From Oscillospiraceae bacterium (lineage in GTDB: Bacteria > Bacillota > Clostridia > Oscillospirales > Oscillospiraceae), in contig CADBWQ010000022.1 of the NCBI GenBank assembly GCA_902798545.1, positions 1-44,636 of the forward strand: 44,636 nt of DNA, read 5' to 3'. A program made the translations under genes and the position numbers. The notes under the pieces are model-generated. The model worked only from the letters and a program-made list of their open reading frames with translations, ran no database searches and was not told the DNA's origin. Positions 1 to 9,659 of the stretch are shown piece after piece. Within the stretch, counting starts at the first letter, position 1; the number at the start of each line of letters is the position of its first letter.

Positions 1-8
1 CTTTATCA

Positions 9-37
9 TTGAATATTGATGCTCCAATGCTTATAAT
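9..37 (+). promoter_or_regulatory. Sigma-A-type promoter of the methyltransferase gene
   Basis: TTGAAT at 9-14 and TATAAT at 32-37 are separated by 17 bases. Transcription would begin near 44, leaving a leader of about 55 nt with a GGGGAGGAAAG ribosome site before the ATG at 99. Read from sequence only. Confidence 0.6.
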
Positions 38-98
38 AATCAGAGATGATTGTGCGCAATCTGGCCGTCAAGCCTGATTTTGTTGGGGAGGAAAGATT

Positions 99-854
99 AT
101 GGATATAATCCAAACCTTTTATGATAATATGGCTTCTCAGTATGACAAGCTGTTTATGGACTGGAATGCTACTACTCAGGAACAGGCCGTTTTATTGAAT
201 AGAATCTTTAATAATTATGGCTTCAACACCAATGCCCATATTCTTGACTGTGCCTGTGGGATCGGAACACAGGCAATCGGTCTGGCGTCTCTCGGATATC
301 CGGTAACTGCTTCGGATATCAGCGATGGAGAATTAGTTGAAGCCAAAGCAAGGGCGAAGAGTCAGGGGGTTTCAATCCGTTTCGAACATGCAGATTTCTG
401 TGCCTTGGCTGACACCTTCTCCGAGCAGTTTGACATTGTGATTGCAATGGACAATGCACTGCCGCACATGCTGACAAGCGAATCCTTGAAAGTGGCTGTC
501 GGGAGCATCATCGGGCAGGTTAAAACAGGCGGTCTCTTTGTGGCCAGCATCCGCGATTACGACAGTCTTCTGGATAATAAGCCGCCTTATTCCCCGCCTT
601 ATATCCATAAGACGGAAAAAGGGCAGCGCGTTTCTTTTCAAACGTGGGTTTGGAATGGGGATAATTATCAATTGACGCAGTACATTATCGATGACGAGGA
701 GAATCTGCAGATCGGCAAGTTTGTTTGTGAATACCGTGCTACCCGCAGAGAAGAATTAACGAATCTGCTTTTATCCAGTGGTTGCAGTCAGGTGATTTGG
801 AAATACCCGGAGGAATCAGGATTCTATCAGCCGATTGTTATAGCCAGAAAGTAA
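99..854 (+). CDS. Class I SAM-dependent methyltransferase
   Basis: A 251-residue cytoplasmic protein with a Rossmann methyltransferase core. Motif I is at residues 48-60 (ILDCACGIGTQAI), the acidic residue ending strand 2 is D73, and the FDIVIAMDNALPH segment near 111-123 is the motif IV region. It resembles the Methyltransf_11/25 small-molecule or tRNA-type methyltransferases, but the substrate cannot be told. The start is supported by a GGGGAGGAAAG site 6-8 bases upstream. It is followed by a structured repeat and no partner gene, so it appears monocistronic. Confidence 0.85.
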   Translation: MDIIQTFYDNMASQYDKLFMDWNATTQEQAVLLNRIFNNYGFNTNAHILDCACGIGTQAIGLASLGYPVTASDISDGELVEAKARAKSQGVSIRFEHADFCALADTFSEQFDIVIAMDNALPHMLTSESLKVAVGSIIGQVKTGGLFVASIRDYDSLLDNKPPYSPPYIHKTEKGQRVSFQTWVWNGDNYQLTQYIIDDEENLQIGKFVCEYRATRREELTNLLLSSGCSQVIWKYPEESGFYQPIVIARK

Positions 855-897
855 AAATTCAGTTTATCACTATGAGTTATTAAGCGCTTCTTCCGAT

Positions 898-971
898 GCA
901 CCCAACGATTATGAATCCAGGCCGCTTTTGGGTTCAGCCTGGATTCATCGTGTGCTTGTATCAATTTGCCT
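898..971 (+). repeat. 74-bp structured direct repeat, copy 1
   Basis: It matches 3526-3599 with two differences by eye. The core is a hairpin with 12-bp arms (911-922 with 937-948, ATGAATCCAGGC/GCCTGGATTCAT) and a 14-nt loop. Beyond a 3-nt bulge the stem continues with ACGA pairing with TCGT. The hairpin is followed by GCTTGTATCA. No transposase is associated with it. Confidence 0.85.
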
Positions 972-1042
972 CTCAATGGGGAAATCTTGTGGAGTGATTT
1001 GATACAATCACATGGTAAAGCATACGGGCTGAAACTCCCTTG

Positions 1043-1074
1043 AAATCAGGCACTTTTCGGGAGTTGCCTGATTT
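1043..1074 (+). terminator. Terminator-like hairpin with pseudoknot potential
   Basis: AAATCAGGCA (1043-1052) pairs with TGCCTGATTT (1065-1074), and the 3' arm runs into a short T-tract. ACTCCC (1034-1039) can also pair with GGGAGT (1059-1064), which lies between the two arms. The two stems can therefore form an H-type pseudoknot or compete. The nearest upstream gene ends 190 bases away. Confidence 0.5.
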
Positions 1075-1154
1075 TTAATACCCGCAACGATAACGCACCC
1101 GGCTGCCCCGCCGGTCAGGTGAAGGAGCGGCAGCGCGGGTGGGTGCATACAAAC

Positions 1155-1170
1155 ACACGATATATCGTGT
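1155..1170. repeat. Perfect 16-bp palindrome
   Basis: ACACGATATATCGTGT is exactly self-complementary. It lies about 90 bases upstream of the promoter at 1256. It could be a protein-binding site, but no regulator can be assigned. Confidence 0.5.
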
Positions 1171-1255
1171 GATAGTACAATCGTGTGATTGTTTGACAGT
1201 ATAAAAATCAGCGGTGCCCGATTGTTCTGTTTCGGTATTGCCATCTTTTTTAGGA

Positions 1256-1285
1256 TTGGCAGATACAGCTGATTTATGGTATAGT
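1256..1285 (+). promoter_or_regulatory. Promoter of the ORF6N-type gene
   Basis: TTGGCA (1256-1261) and TATAGT (1280-1285) are spaced 18 bases. The TCGGAGGAGAG ribosome site and the ATG at 1345 follow, so the expression signals survive although the gene is broken. Confidence 0.55.
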
Positions 1286-1344
1286 GTTTGCAGGAATGAA
1301 GAATTATCGAGGGAAAAGTAGCAATCATTGTCGGAGGAGAGATT

Positions 1345-1739
1345 ATGGCGGAAACGGAAAATGCAGTCACAGCCGTTGATGAGCAGTCACTTCGAGATAA
1401 GATATATGTCGTCCGATGCCAACAGGTAATGATGGATTATGATCTTGCGGAGATTTATGGATATGAAACAAGGTATCTGAATCTGCAGGTCAAACACAAC
1501 ATAAATCGCTTCCCAGATGATTTTATGTTCCAGCTGGCCAAAGAAGAGTTTGAAAACTTGACGTTGAATATTTCAACATCAAGTCATGGTGTACGAAGGA
1601 TATGATAGTATATCACTGCGGTGGCTCAAGCAAGGATGCCGGAAAAAAGATCACGACCATCACCCGTCTTGCGGATATTGACGACTACAAAAATACGATC
1701 CGCGCACTTCTCAGCAATCCGCCGCTGGTTTTGCGATAA
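1345..1739 (+). pseudogene. ORF6N-family phage-type protein, internally deleted remnant
   Basis: The first open frame (1345-1605, 86 residues) is an ORF6N DNA-binding domain (QQVMMDYDLAEIYGYETRYLN, then INRFPDDFMFQL; the first motif is residues 27-47). It stops at a TGA at 1603-1605. A second frame, opening with ATG at 1602 and overlapping that stop as ATGA, encodes 45 residues containing YHCGGSSKDAGKKITTI. That segment resembles the C-terminal tail found in full-length ORF6N proteins of about 250-300 residues. The middle is missing and the two ends are in different frames, which suggests a deletion. The family belongs to phages and mobile elements. Assignment of the tail is from memory of the family. 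Confidence 0.65.
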
Positions 1740-1753
1740 TAAAACACACTCTG

Positions 1754-1779
1754 AGATCCGGATTTGATAGTCCGGGTCT
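1754..1779 (+). terminator. Hairpin after the ORF6N remnant
   Basis: AGATCCGGA (1754-1762) pairs with TCCGGGTCT (1771-1779) with one G-T pair and an 8-nt loop. It is followed by TTGGTTT. It would separate the remnant from the sigma operon. Confidence 0.5.
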
Positions 1780-1811
1780 TTGGTTTATAAACGAATTATT
1801 TTTCTTCTTTC

Positions 1812-1836
1812 TGCAACCATCCTCTCCCAAAACGCT
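1812..1836 (+). promoter_or_regulatory. Possible ECF-type autoregulated promoter
   Basis: TGCAACC (1812-1818) and CGCT (1833-1836) resemble the AAC-type -35 and CGTC-type -10 elements used by ECF sigma factors. They lie about 45-65 bases upstream of the sigma gene start. No good sigma-A pair was seen in this gap. Autoregulation is inferred. Confidence 0.4.
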
Positions 1837-1877
1837 TTTATTAGTGTGAGGGCCCATAAACACAGGAGGATTTAAGT

Positions 1878-2435
1878 ATGAATGACAATCAGATTGTCGA
1901 TCTCTATTGGACACGCTCCGAGAAAGCAATCGAAGAAACAGAACATAAATTCGGCAATTATTGCCGAACGGTCTCCTACAACATACTGGCAAATACCGAA
2001 GACGCTGAGGAATGTGTCAACGACACATGGCTCAAGGCTTGGAACTCCATGCCAACACACCGGCCATCCAGGCTTGCGCCTTATCTGGGCAAGCTGACCC
2101 GCTGGCTGTCGCTTACTCGCCTGCGTGAGAACAACAGTCTGCGCCGCGGTGGAGGAGAAATGCCGCTGATTTTAGATGAGTTGGCAGAAACTCTGGATTC
2201 CGGCATGGATACGGAAACGGAACTGGAAATCCGTGAACTTAACCGGGCGATTCGTCATCTGGTAGATAGTCTGGAGAAGGATGAACGAGACGTGTTTCTC
2301 AGCAGATACTGGTACGCCGCTTCCATTAAGGAGATCGCAGAGAAATATGATTTTTCGGAGAGCAAGGTCAAAACCATGCTTCATCGTACAAGAAACAAGC
2401 TGCTGCGGCAGCTGCAGGAGGAAGGATTATGCTGA
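1878..2435 (+). CDS. ECF-type RNA polymerase sigma factor
   Basis: A 185-residue sigma-70 family protein of group IV size. Region 2 spans about residues 22-90, including the ANTEDAEECVNDTWLKAW core element-binding helix. Region 4 spans about 122-178, with the helix-turn-helix IKEIAEKYDFSESKVKTMLHR. It should direct RNA polymerase to ECF promoters when released by its partner. An AGGAGGA site precedes the ATG. Its 3' end overlaps the next gene by 7 bases, so the two are translationally coupled, as is usual for a sigma/anti-sigma pair. Confidence 0.92.
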   Translation: MNDNQIVDLYWTRSEKAIEETEHKFGNYCRTVSYNILANTEDAEECVNDTWLKAWNSMPTHRPSRLAPYLGKLTRWLSLTRLRENNSLRRGGGEMPLILDELAETLDSGMDTETELEIRELNRAIRHLVDSLEKDERDVFLSRYWYAASIKEIAEKYDFSESKVKTMLHRTRNKLLRQLQEEGLC

Positions 2436-3418
2436 ACAGTGAGAAGGCTATGTTTGCAATGAACGATATGGATGACAGGCATCTGGAAAGTGCGCGGCTC
2501 AGATTGGAATATCAAACCGGAGAAAGACCCAGACATGCGGTGAAAAAGCGCATTATCACATTTGCCCTGGCTGCGGCCCTTATCCTTGGATTAGGCGTGG
2601 TAGCATATGCTGTTTATCGCGCTACCATGTATACAAGAGTGCCGGAGAAAGGAACAACAGAATACCATGTTCTTTACCAGGCAGATCCGGAAGCTACGCC
2701 GCAATTATTGCACGTCGATTTCGAGAAAACAAAACTGGCGCTGAGCTTCGATGTTCCGGAAGGCGGCTATTTCCCGGTCATGAGAGCCTCCGGTCTGCCC
2801 GGAGAAAGCGAGAACTGGCAGAAAACCAGCTTTTATGACATGCTTGTAACTGCACAGGTTTTCGGCCTTCCCTGGGAAATGAAACAAGTCGATCAAGAGA
2901 ATATGGAGATCGATACGGCTCAGGAACTGCCGGCAGTCCAAATACCGGATCGAGAACCGCAGGAACTTCTGAATAGTGCGGGGATGGACGCTAAGACTGC
3001 GAAAAACTGGTTTACAGGGTATATTTACAGAAACAGGGACAAAGATATTTCAGGGGATAATATGGATATTATCCGAATTGATTTGTACGGAGGTTATAAG
3101 CTTCACGGGCAGGAAGTGATTCTTGGGGCATTCTCTCCGGATGGCGCGGAAGCAAGAAAAGTGAAGGAGGATAAACTCGGGGAATATCAGATGGTCGAAG
3201 TGCAGATGCTGCAAGCAAGTGGTGCCATCGATAATCACCTTTTCCTGTTCCATCCGGAAAAGTATTACCTCCTGCATATCAGTGGAAATGGAACCTACTA
3301 TGATTTTCCTGTTCTGGAGCAAATCGGCCAGAATATAGCTGTTACTGAAACAAGTCTTCATGTTGACAGCTATGAGAACATGGTTAACTTCATCCTTGCC
3401 GATCTTGCTGCAGGATAA
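2429..3418 (+). CDS. Membrane-anchored putative anti-sigma factor
   Basis: A 329-residue protein with a cytoplasmic N-terminus of about 40 residues, one transmembrane helix (about 43-63, ITFALAAALILGLGVVAYAV) and a large extracytoplasmic domain. The topology and overlap with the sigma gene fit the DUF4179/DUF4367-like anti-sigma proteins of Clostridia. These hold the sigma factor at the membrane until an envelope signal arrives. There is no zinc-binding HxxxCxxC motif in the short N-terminus, so it is not a classical ZAS anti-sigma factor. The outer domain is not recognised with confidence. Confidence 0.75.
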   Translation: MLNSEKAMFAMNDMDDRHLESARLRLEYQTGERPRHAVKKRIITFALAAALILGLGVVAYAVYRATMYTRVPEKGTTEYHVLYQADPEATPQLLHVDFEKTKLALSFDVPEGGYFPVMRASGLPGESENWQKTSFYDMLVTAQVFGLPWEMKQVDQENMEIDTAQELPAVQIPDREPQELLNSAGMDAKTAKNWFTGYIYRNRDKDISGDNMDIIRIDLYGGYKLHGQEVILGAFSPDGAEARKVKEDKLGEYQMVEVQMLQASGAIDNHLFLFHPEKYYLLHISGNGTYYDFPVLEQIGQNIAVTETSLHVDSYENMVNFILADLAAG

Positions 3419-3461
3419 AGATTATTCCAGCATGCAAAATATGGGCCACCCGACTGCATAC

Positions 3462-3492
3462 GAGCGCCTCTTCCGTGAGAGAAGAAGCGCTC
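3462..3492 (+). terminator. Hairpin downstream of the anti-sigma gene
   Basis: GAGCGC (3462-3467) pairs with GCGCTC (3487-3492), with CTTC/GAAG pairing possible inside. There is no clear T-tract, so it may be a weak terminator or processing hairpin. Confidence 0.35.
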
Positions 3493-3525
3493 GCTTTACC
3501 TGTATGCACAATCGTGTGCCGGTGC

Positions 3526-3599
3526 GCACCCAACGATAGTGAATCCAGGCCGCTTTTGGGTTCAGCCTGGATTCATCGTGTGCTTGTATCAATTTGCCT
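3526..3599 (+). repeat. 74-bp structured direct repeat, copy 2
   Basis: Near-identical to 898-971 and in the same orientation. It lies between the convergent anti-sigma and GH51 genes, where its hairpin could also help end either transcript. It keeps the 11-bp core stem, the 3-nt bulge and GCTTGTATCA (3582-3591). Confidence 0.85.
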
Positions 3600-3629
3600 T
3601 GGAAGGGGGATCTGTTCTTTACCCTCTGC

Positions 3630-6000
<2,371 letters not shown>

Positions 6001-6001
6001 C

Positions 6002-6916
6002 TCAGTCCTCCTTTCTGAAAAAGCCCATCGCAATCAGCTGCAGCAGGTTGACAGCCAGCACCAGACCCAGCAGCACCAGACCGACCGCAGATGCCATGCC
6101 CATATTGTTCTTGTAGAAACCCATCAGGTACATATAGCCGACGATCGTCCGGCCCACACCGCCCGGATTGTTCTGTGCCCACAGGGCCACTGACTCCGTG
6201 AACATCGCAAAGCCGCCGAGAACCGTGATGGTGATGACATAGATCAGCACCGGCTTGATACCGGGCAGGGAAATATGGAAAAACTGCTGTACCGAGTTGG
6301 CCCCGTCGATCTTTGCCGCCTCATAGAGGTCGGTCGGGATCGCCTGCAGGCCGGAGATGTAGTAAATGATGTTCACACCCATCCATCGCCACAGGGTCAG
6401 CAGGACGAGGACGAAGTTACCCGTGTCGGCAAACATCAGCCAGTCCTTCGGCGGCTGCCCGAAGAGCGCAAGCACCCGGTTGGCAGGTGCCGTCGCCAGC
6501 GTACCGAAGGCAAGCCGGAAAACGATACCGACCACGATGATGGAGGTCAGGGCAGGGATAAAGAAAACCGATTTGAAAAAGGCCGGGAATTTCACACTGC
6601 TGGAGTTGAGAATCACCGCAAAGATCAGAGGAACGATTGTCAGTACCACAACGTCCCAGAAAGCATACCGGAAGGTGGTGGCCAAAGCCTGCTTGAAGTT
6701 GCGGTTCCACATCTTCTCATAGTTTTTCGTGCCGATCCACTCCACACTGCCCGGCCCGTCGATTTTCTGAAAGCTCATCAGGATCGTGCTGATGAAGGGA
6801 TAGAGATAGATGACGAGAAAAAAGATCAGAAACGGAGCGATGAACACGTAGGGTACAATCTTCGGATCCGTGAGCCAACGCTTCTTCTGCAGGGTCGTCC
6901 GGGATGACTCGTTCAT
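6002..6916 (-). CDS. ABC sugar transporter permease, MalF/UgpA type
   Basis: A 304-residue permease with a cytoplasmic N-terminus, a first helix at about 22-45 and an EAA loop at about 198-220 (YEAAKIDGANSVQQFFHISL). It forms the membrane channel with the MalG-type partner, whose ATG lies one base past this stop. A hairpin separates it from the upstream binding-protein gene. Substrate is inferred from the GH51 gene to be an arabinose-containing oligosaccharide. Confidence 0.92.
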   Translation of the reverse strand: MNESSRTTLQKKRWLTDPKIVPYVFIAPFLIFFLVIYLYPFISTILMSFQKIDGPGSVEWIGTKNYEKMWNRNFKQALATTFRYAFWDVVVLTIVPLIFAVILNSSSVKFPAFFKSVFFIPALTSIIVVGIVFRLAFGTLATAPANRVLALFGQPPKDWLMFADTGNFVLVLLTLWRWMGVNIIYYISGLQAIPTDLYEAAKIDGANSVQQFFHISLPGIKPVLIYVITITVLGGFAMFTESVALWAQNNPGGVGRTIVGYMYLMGFYKNNMGMASAVGLVLLGLVLAVNLLQLIAMGFFRKED

Positions 6917-6945
6917 GGTATTGCCTCCAAGTACCGATAATCAAA

Positions 6946-6977
6946 ACAGCCGGGACGGATGGATCCGCCCCGGCTGT
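6946..6977 (-). terminator. Attenuating hairpin between binding protein and permeases
   Basis: ACAGCCGGGACGGAT (6946-6960) and the segment 6963-6977 form a 15-bp stem with one G-T pair. On the minus strand it is followed by TTTTGATTATC. It follows the binding-protein gene and should reduce transcription into the permeases. Confidence 0.7.
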
Positions 6978-7018
6978 CATCAGAGATTCAAATTGCCTTG
7001 AGACCAGCCGGGAAAAGC

Positions 7019-8302
7019 TTACATGATCTGATCACGCAGCTCTTCGGCGCAGTTATGAGCGATCTCGGCCGGATCTCCTCCGCCGATGACGAGGTCATAG
7101 GCCATCTGGTTGCGGACGATGTCTGCCGCCGCCGGGAAATACTCGGTCAGGCAGGTATCCGGAATGTCGTCCAGGATGGTCTTGAGCATATCGAAGATGG
7201 TGTCGTCCTCATAGTAGTCAAAGAACTTGTTGGGCGCTTTCATCTCTTCGGAGCCGTAGACATCCGTCATGATCGGGTCAAAGCCGAGGATCAGCCATGT
7301 GTTCACACTGCCCTCAAAGCTCAGTGTCGCGTAGGCGAGCCACTCTTTTGCAATGTCGACATTCGGGCTGGTCTTCACGACTGCGGTGCCCGTGCCGCCC
7401 ATCTGTGCGGACTTGTGGCCGCCGTCGGGCCACAGGGGCATGGGGGCGACCTTCATCTTGCCGGCAAGGTCTGGCATGTAGTCAGTGAAGCGGTTGAGAT
7501 ACCAGAACGGCATGCTGACAGAGGCGCAGTTCCCGCCGTTCATCCAGCCATAATACTCCTCAGAGTGATGATTGCCGCCCGGGCAGGCCACTGCCGTGCC
7601 GTCGTCGAGCATGCTCTTCATAAAGGCCAGGGTGTCGATGACGACCTGTTCATCCATGCGGACTTCGTTATCCGGTGTGAGCCAGTCGCCGCCGTGCTGG
7701 TTGACCAGCGGATAGATGCTCCAGCAGTCCTTGGACTCCCAGGTGCACATGGGCTTGCCGGTCTTCTCGAGCACGACCTTGCCGGCCTCATGATAGTCAT
7801 CCCAGGTCTTGATATCATGATAGTCGATGCCGGCTTCTTCGAGGATCTCAGTGTTGTACCACACGATGCAGGCACCGATGTGGTGGTCGATGCCGTAGAA
7901 CTTGCCGTCCTTGGCATAGTTATTGAAGCGGCTCATGACCAAGTGGTCTTCCAACGGCTCGACAATATCGTTCAGGTCTGCCAGCTGAATGTCGCCCTTG
8001 AGGTAGTTTGCAAACATATTGATCTCGATATCCACGATATCGGGGGCTCCCTCGCCGGTCTGCAGGGCGATTGTCAGTTTGTTATGCATATCCTCATAGG
8101 GATATACCTGCATGTCGATATCCAGCTTGGGATTGTCGGGATTTGCGTTCCACTTGTCCAGCATTTCTTTATAGAGCTGGGTGTGGAGTTCCTGGAATGT
8201 CCAAAGGGTCAGATGGATCGGTTCTTCACCGTCCGCGAACGCCGTAATGCCGAGAGATACCAGCATTGCGACTGCCAGAAAGATTGCCAGAAGCTTTTTC
8301 AC
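7019..8302 (-). CDS. Extracellular solute-binding protein, family 1 (sugar ABC importer)
   Basis: A 427-residue secreted protein. Residues 1-23 are a signal peptide (MKKLLAIFLAVAML then SLGITAFA), ending in a type I AFA cleavage site with no lipobox cysteine. The mature part has the size of family 1 (MalE/UgpB-like) sugar-binding proteins. It should capture oligosaccharide for the two permeases downstream. A GGAGGAAC ribosome site precedes the ATG. It is the first gene of the LacI-controlled operon. Absence of a lipobox is unusual for a Gram-positive binding protein. Confidence 0.92.
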   Translation of the reverse strand: MKKLLAIFLAVAMLVSLGITAFADGEEPIHLTLWTFQELHTQLYKEMLDKWNANPDNPKLDIDMQVYPYEDMHNKLTIALQTGEGAPDIVDIEINMFANYLKGDIQLADLNDIVEPLEDHLVMSRFNNYAKDGKFYGIDHHIGACIVWYNTEILEEAGIDYHDIKTWDDYHEAGKVVLEKTGKPMCTWESKDCWSIYPLVNQHGGDWLTPDNEVRMDEQVVIDTLAFMKSMLDDGTAVACPGGNHHSEEYYGWMNGGNCASVSMPFWYLNRFTDYMPDLAGKMKVAPMPLWPDGGHKSAQMGGTGTAVVKTSPNVDIAKEWLAYATLSFEGSVNTWLILGFDPIMTDVYGSEEMKAPNKFFDYYEDDTIFDMLKTILDDIPDTCLTEYFPAAADIVRNQMAYDLVIGGGDPAEIAHNCAEELRDQIM

Positions 8303-8322
8303 CTTTTGTTCCTCCTTTTAGA

Positions 8323-8332
8323 TTAACGTTAT
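8323..8332. promoter_or_regulatory. LacI-family operator, proximal site
   Basis: TTAACGTTAT has the central CG and near-palindromic form of LacI/GalR operators. It lies in the leader between the promoter and ribosome site of the binding-protein gene. Its centre is 32 bp from the second site, about three helical turns. Confidence 0.7.
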
Positions 8333-8351
8333 CCCTTTCGGGCTTGTTCAT

Positions 8352-8380
8352 ATGTTAACGTTAATCTATCCAAAAGTCAA
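8352..8380 (-). promoter_or_regulatory. Promoter of the arabinoside operon
   Basis: Minus-strand TTGACT (8380-8375) and TAACAT (8357-8352) are spaced 17 bases. The -10 overlaps the distal operator, so bound LacI protein would block RNA polymerase. Confidence 0.7.
8355..8364. promoter_or_regulatory. LacI-family operator, distal site
   Basis: TTAACGTTAA is a perfect palindrome with central CG and shares TTAACGTTA with the proximal site. It overlaps the operon -10. Confidence 0.75.
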
Positions 8381-8443
8381 GACAATTTCCCGCCTTTTTT
8401 TGAATTATTTTATGCACTCTGTCTAAACGGTGTCTCTTTTTGA

Positions 8444-8471
8444 TTGCTTTTTCTCTGTTTTGGATTATAAT
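8444..8471 (+). promoter_or_regulatory. Promoter of the lacI-type gene
   Basis: TTGCTT (8444-8449) and TATAAT (8466-8471) are spaced 16 bases. No TTAACGTTAA copy lies at this promoter, so strong direct autorepression is not suggested. Confidence 0.5.
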
Positions 8472-8544
8472 GTTGTTATCATCTGTTAATGTGTGATAGG
8501 AACGTGAACGGGATCTGAATCAATCTCAGGAAGGAATGCACAAA

Positions 8545-9570
8545 TTGGTCCGAATTACGCTGAAAGACATTGCAAATGCCTGCGGGTATTCTGTCAACAC
8601 GGTGTCCCGCGCTCTGCGCAACGACGAGCATCTTTCTGTATCCACACGCAGCCTGATTCAGGAGACAGCTCAAAATATGGGCTATATTCGCAACACCATG
8701 GCTTCCTCACTGCGATCCGGGCGCAGCCATATGATCGCCGTGATCGTCAACGATCTGCACAACCAGCACTACTGTGACCTGATCAACCGCATGGACCGTG
8801 AACTGCGCGAAAAAGGCTATACCTTGATGATTCTGTGCATGCAGCTTGAAGATGCGCTGGCCGAGAAGCTGATTCATACGGCGATTTCCCTCTCGGTAGA
8901 CGGGATTCTGTATTTTCCGAGTCTTGGACAGAGAAACTATATCGAGTACATGACCGCTCATGGAATGCCCTTTGTTCTGCTGGACCGGCGTGTCAATGAA
9001 ATGTGCGCCGATACTGTCCGTTGTGATGATGAGCAAGGCGGTTATCTGGCCGGGCAGCACCTGGCCACGCTGGGCCACAGGCGCTTTCTCTTTCTCTCCG
9101 GTGTCGAACTGAGCAGTTCTCAGATTGACCGCCTGGGCGGATTTAAACGGGCTGTGCATGAAGCCGGGCTTCCCGCTGACTGCATCCGCTTGATTCCGGG
9201 TGAGCAGGTGGAGGATGCGTTGCTGCACAACTCATTATCCTCGCTGATCTTCCCCTGTGATTATACGGCGATCGTCTCTTTCCGCGATGAAGTGGCCTAT
9301 CCGGTGATGCACGCGCTGCGGGAGCATCACCTGTCGATTCCCGAAGATGTTTCCATTATCAGCTTTGACAATCTGTACGCAGAGGACCCTTCCCGTCCTC
9401 TTCTGACCAGTATTTATTCTGCGGATGAGAATATCGCAGCGCTGGGTGTCCGGATGCTTCTGGAGCGAATCAAAGATCCTGCACTCCCTCCACGGAACGT
9501 CGTTCTCCCCGTCCGGATCTACGATTACGGAACAACAGCATCTCCAGGGAAGACCGATCGGGAAATATGA
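8545..9570 (+). CDS. LacI-family transcriptional regulator
   Basis: A DNA-binding repressor with an N-terminal LacI helix-turn-helix (ITLKDIANACGYSVNTVSRAL) and a periplasmic-binding-protein-like effector domain from about residue 60. I favour the TTG at 8545, giving MVRITLKDIA and 341 residues. The SD-like AGGAAGGA (8528-8535) is 9 bases from the TTG but abuts the alternative ATG at 8536, which would add three residues. It diverges from the arabinoside operon and most likely represses it through the two TTAACGTTAA-type sites until a sugar binds. The final codons form part of the terminator. Confidence 0.93.
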   Translation: MVRITLKDIANACGYSVNTVSRALRNDEHLSVSTRSLIQETAQNMGYIRNTMASSLRSGRSHMIAVIVNDLHNQHYCDLINRMDRELREKGYTLMILCMQLEDALAEKLIHTAISLSVDGILYFPSLGQRNYIEYMTAHGMPFVLLDRRVNEMCADTVRCDDEQGGYLAGQHLATLGHRRFLFLSGVELSSSQIDRLGGFKRAVHEAGLPADCIRLIPGEQVEDALLHNSLSSLIFPCDYTAIVSFRDEVAYPVMHALREHHLSIPEDVSIISFDNLYAEDPSRPLLTSIYSADENIAALGVRMLLERIKDPALPPRNVVLPVRIYDYGTTASPGKTDREI

Positions 9571-9627
9571 CAGAAATGAGCCCGAGATCCCAAATAAAGG
9601 AATCTCGGGCTCATTTCTGTCATATTT
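9563..9627. terminator. Bidirectional terminator, 26-bp perfect stem
   Basis: Arms 9563-9588 and 9602-9627 are perfectly complementary over 26 bases with a 13-nt loop; the core is GAGCCCGAGAT. The left arm contains the stop codon of the lacI-type gene. A/T-rich outer arms give U-runs in both directions, so it ends both this gene and the convergent transporter gene. Confidence 0.9.
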
Positions 9628-9659
9628 ATACTATATACGATTACAAATATTATACCGAA

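Larger units (their letters stand above)
855..1344. other. 490-bp intergenic region rich in inverted repeats
   Basis: No credible gene was found. From left to right it holds a 74-bp repeat copy (898-971), a 9-bp inverted repeat TTGTATCAA/TTGATACAA (956-964 with 999-1007), a terminator-like hairpin that also fits a pseudoknot (1034-1074), a GC-rich imperfect inverted repeat (about 1096-1147, arms GCACCC/GGGTGC and GCTGCC/GGCAGC), a perfect 16-bp palindrome (1155-1170), ACAATC/GATTGT (1177-1182 with 1187-1192), and a promoter (1256-1285). The density of structure is unlike other gaps in the window. Confidence 0.7.

Noticed and set aside
898-3599. Insertion sequence or CRISPR reading of the direct repeats
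   Set aside because: Only two copies, no regular spacers, no transposase and no target duplication seen.
6959-8326. Open frame of 455 codons on the plus strand
   Set aside because: Antisense to the binding-protein gene with signal peptide and operator context.
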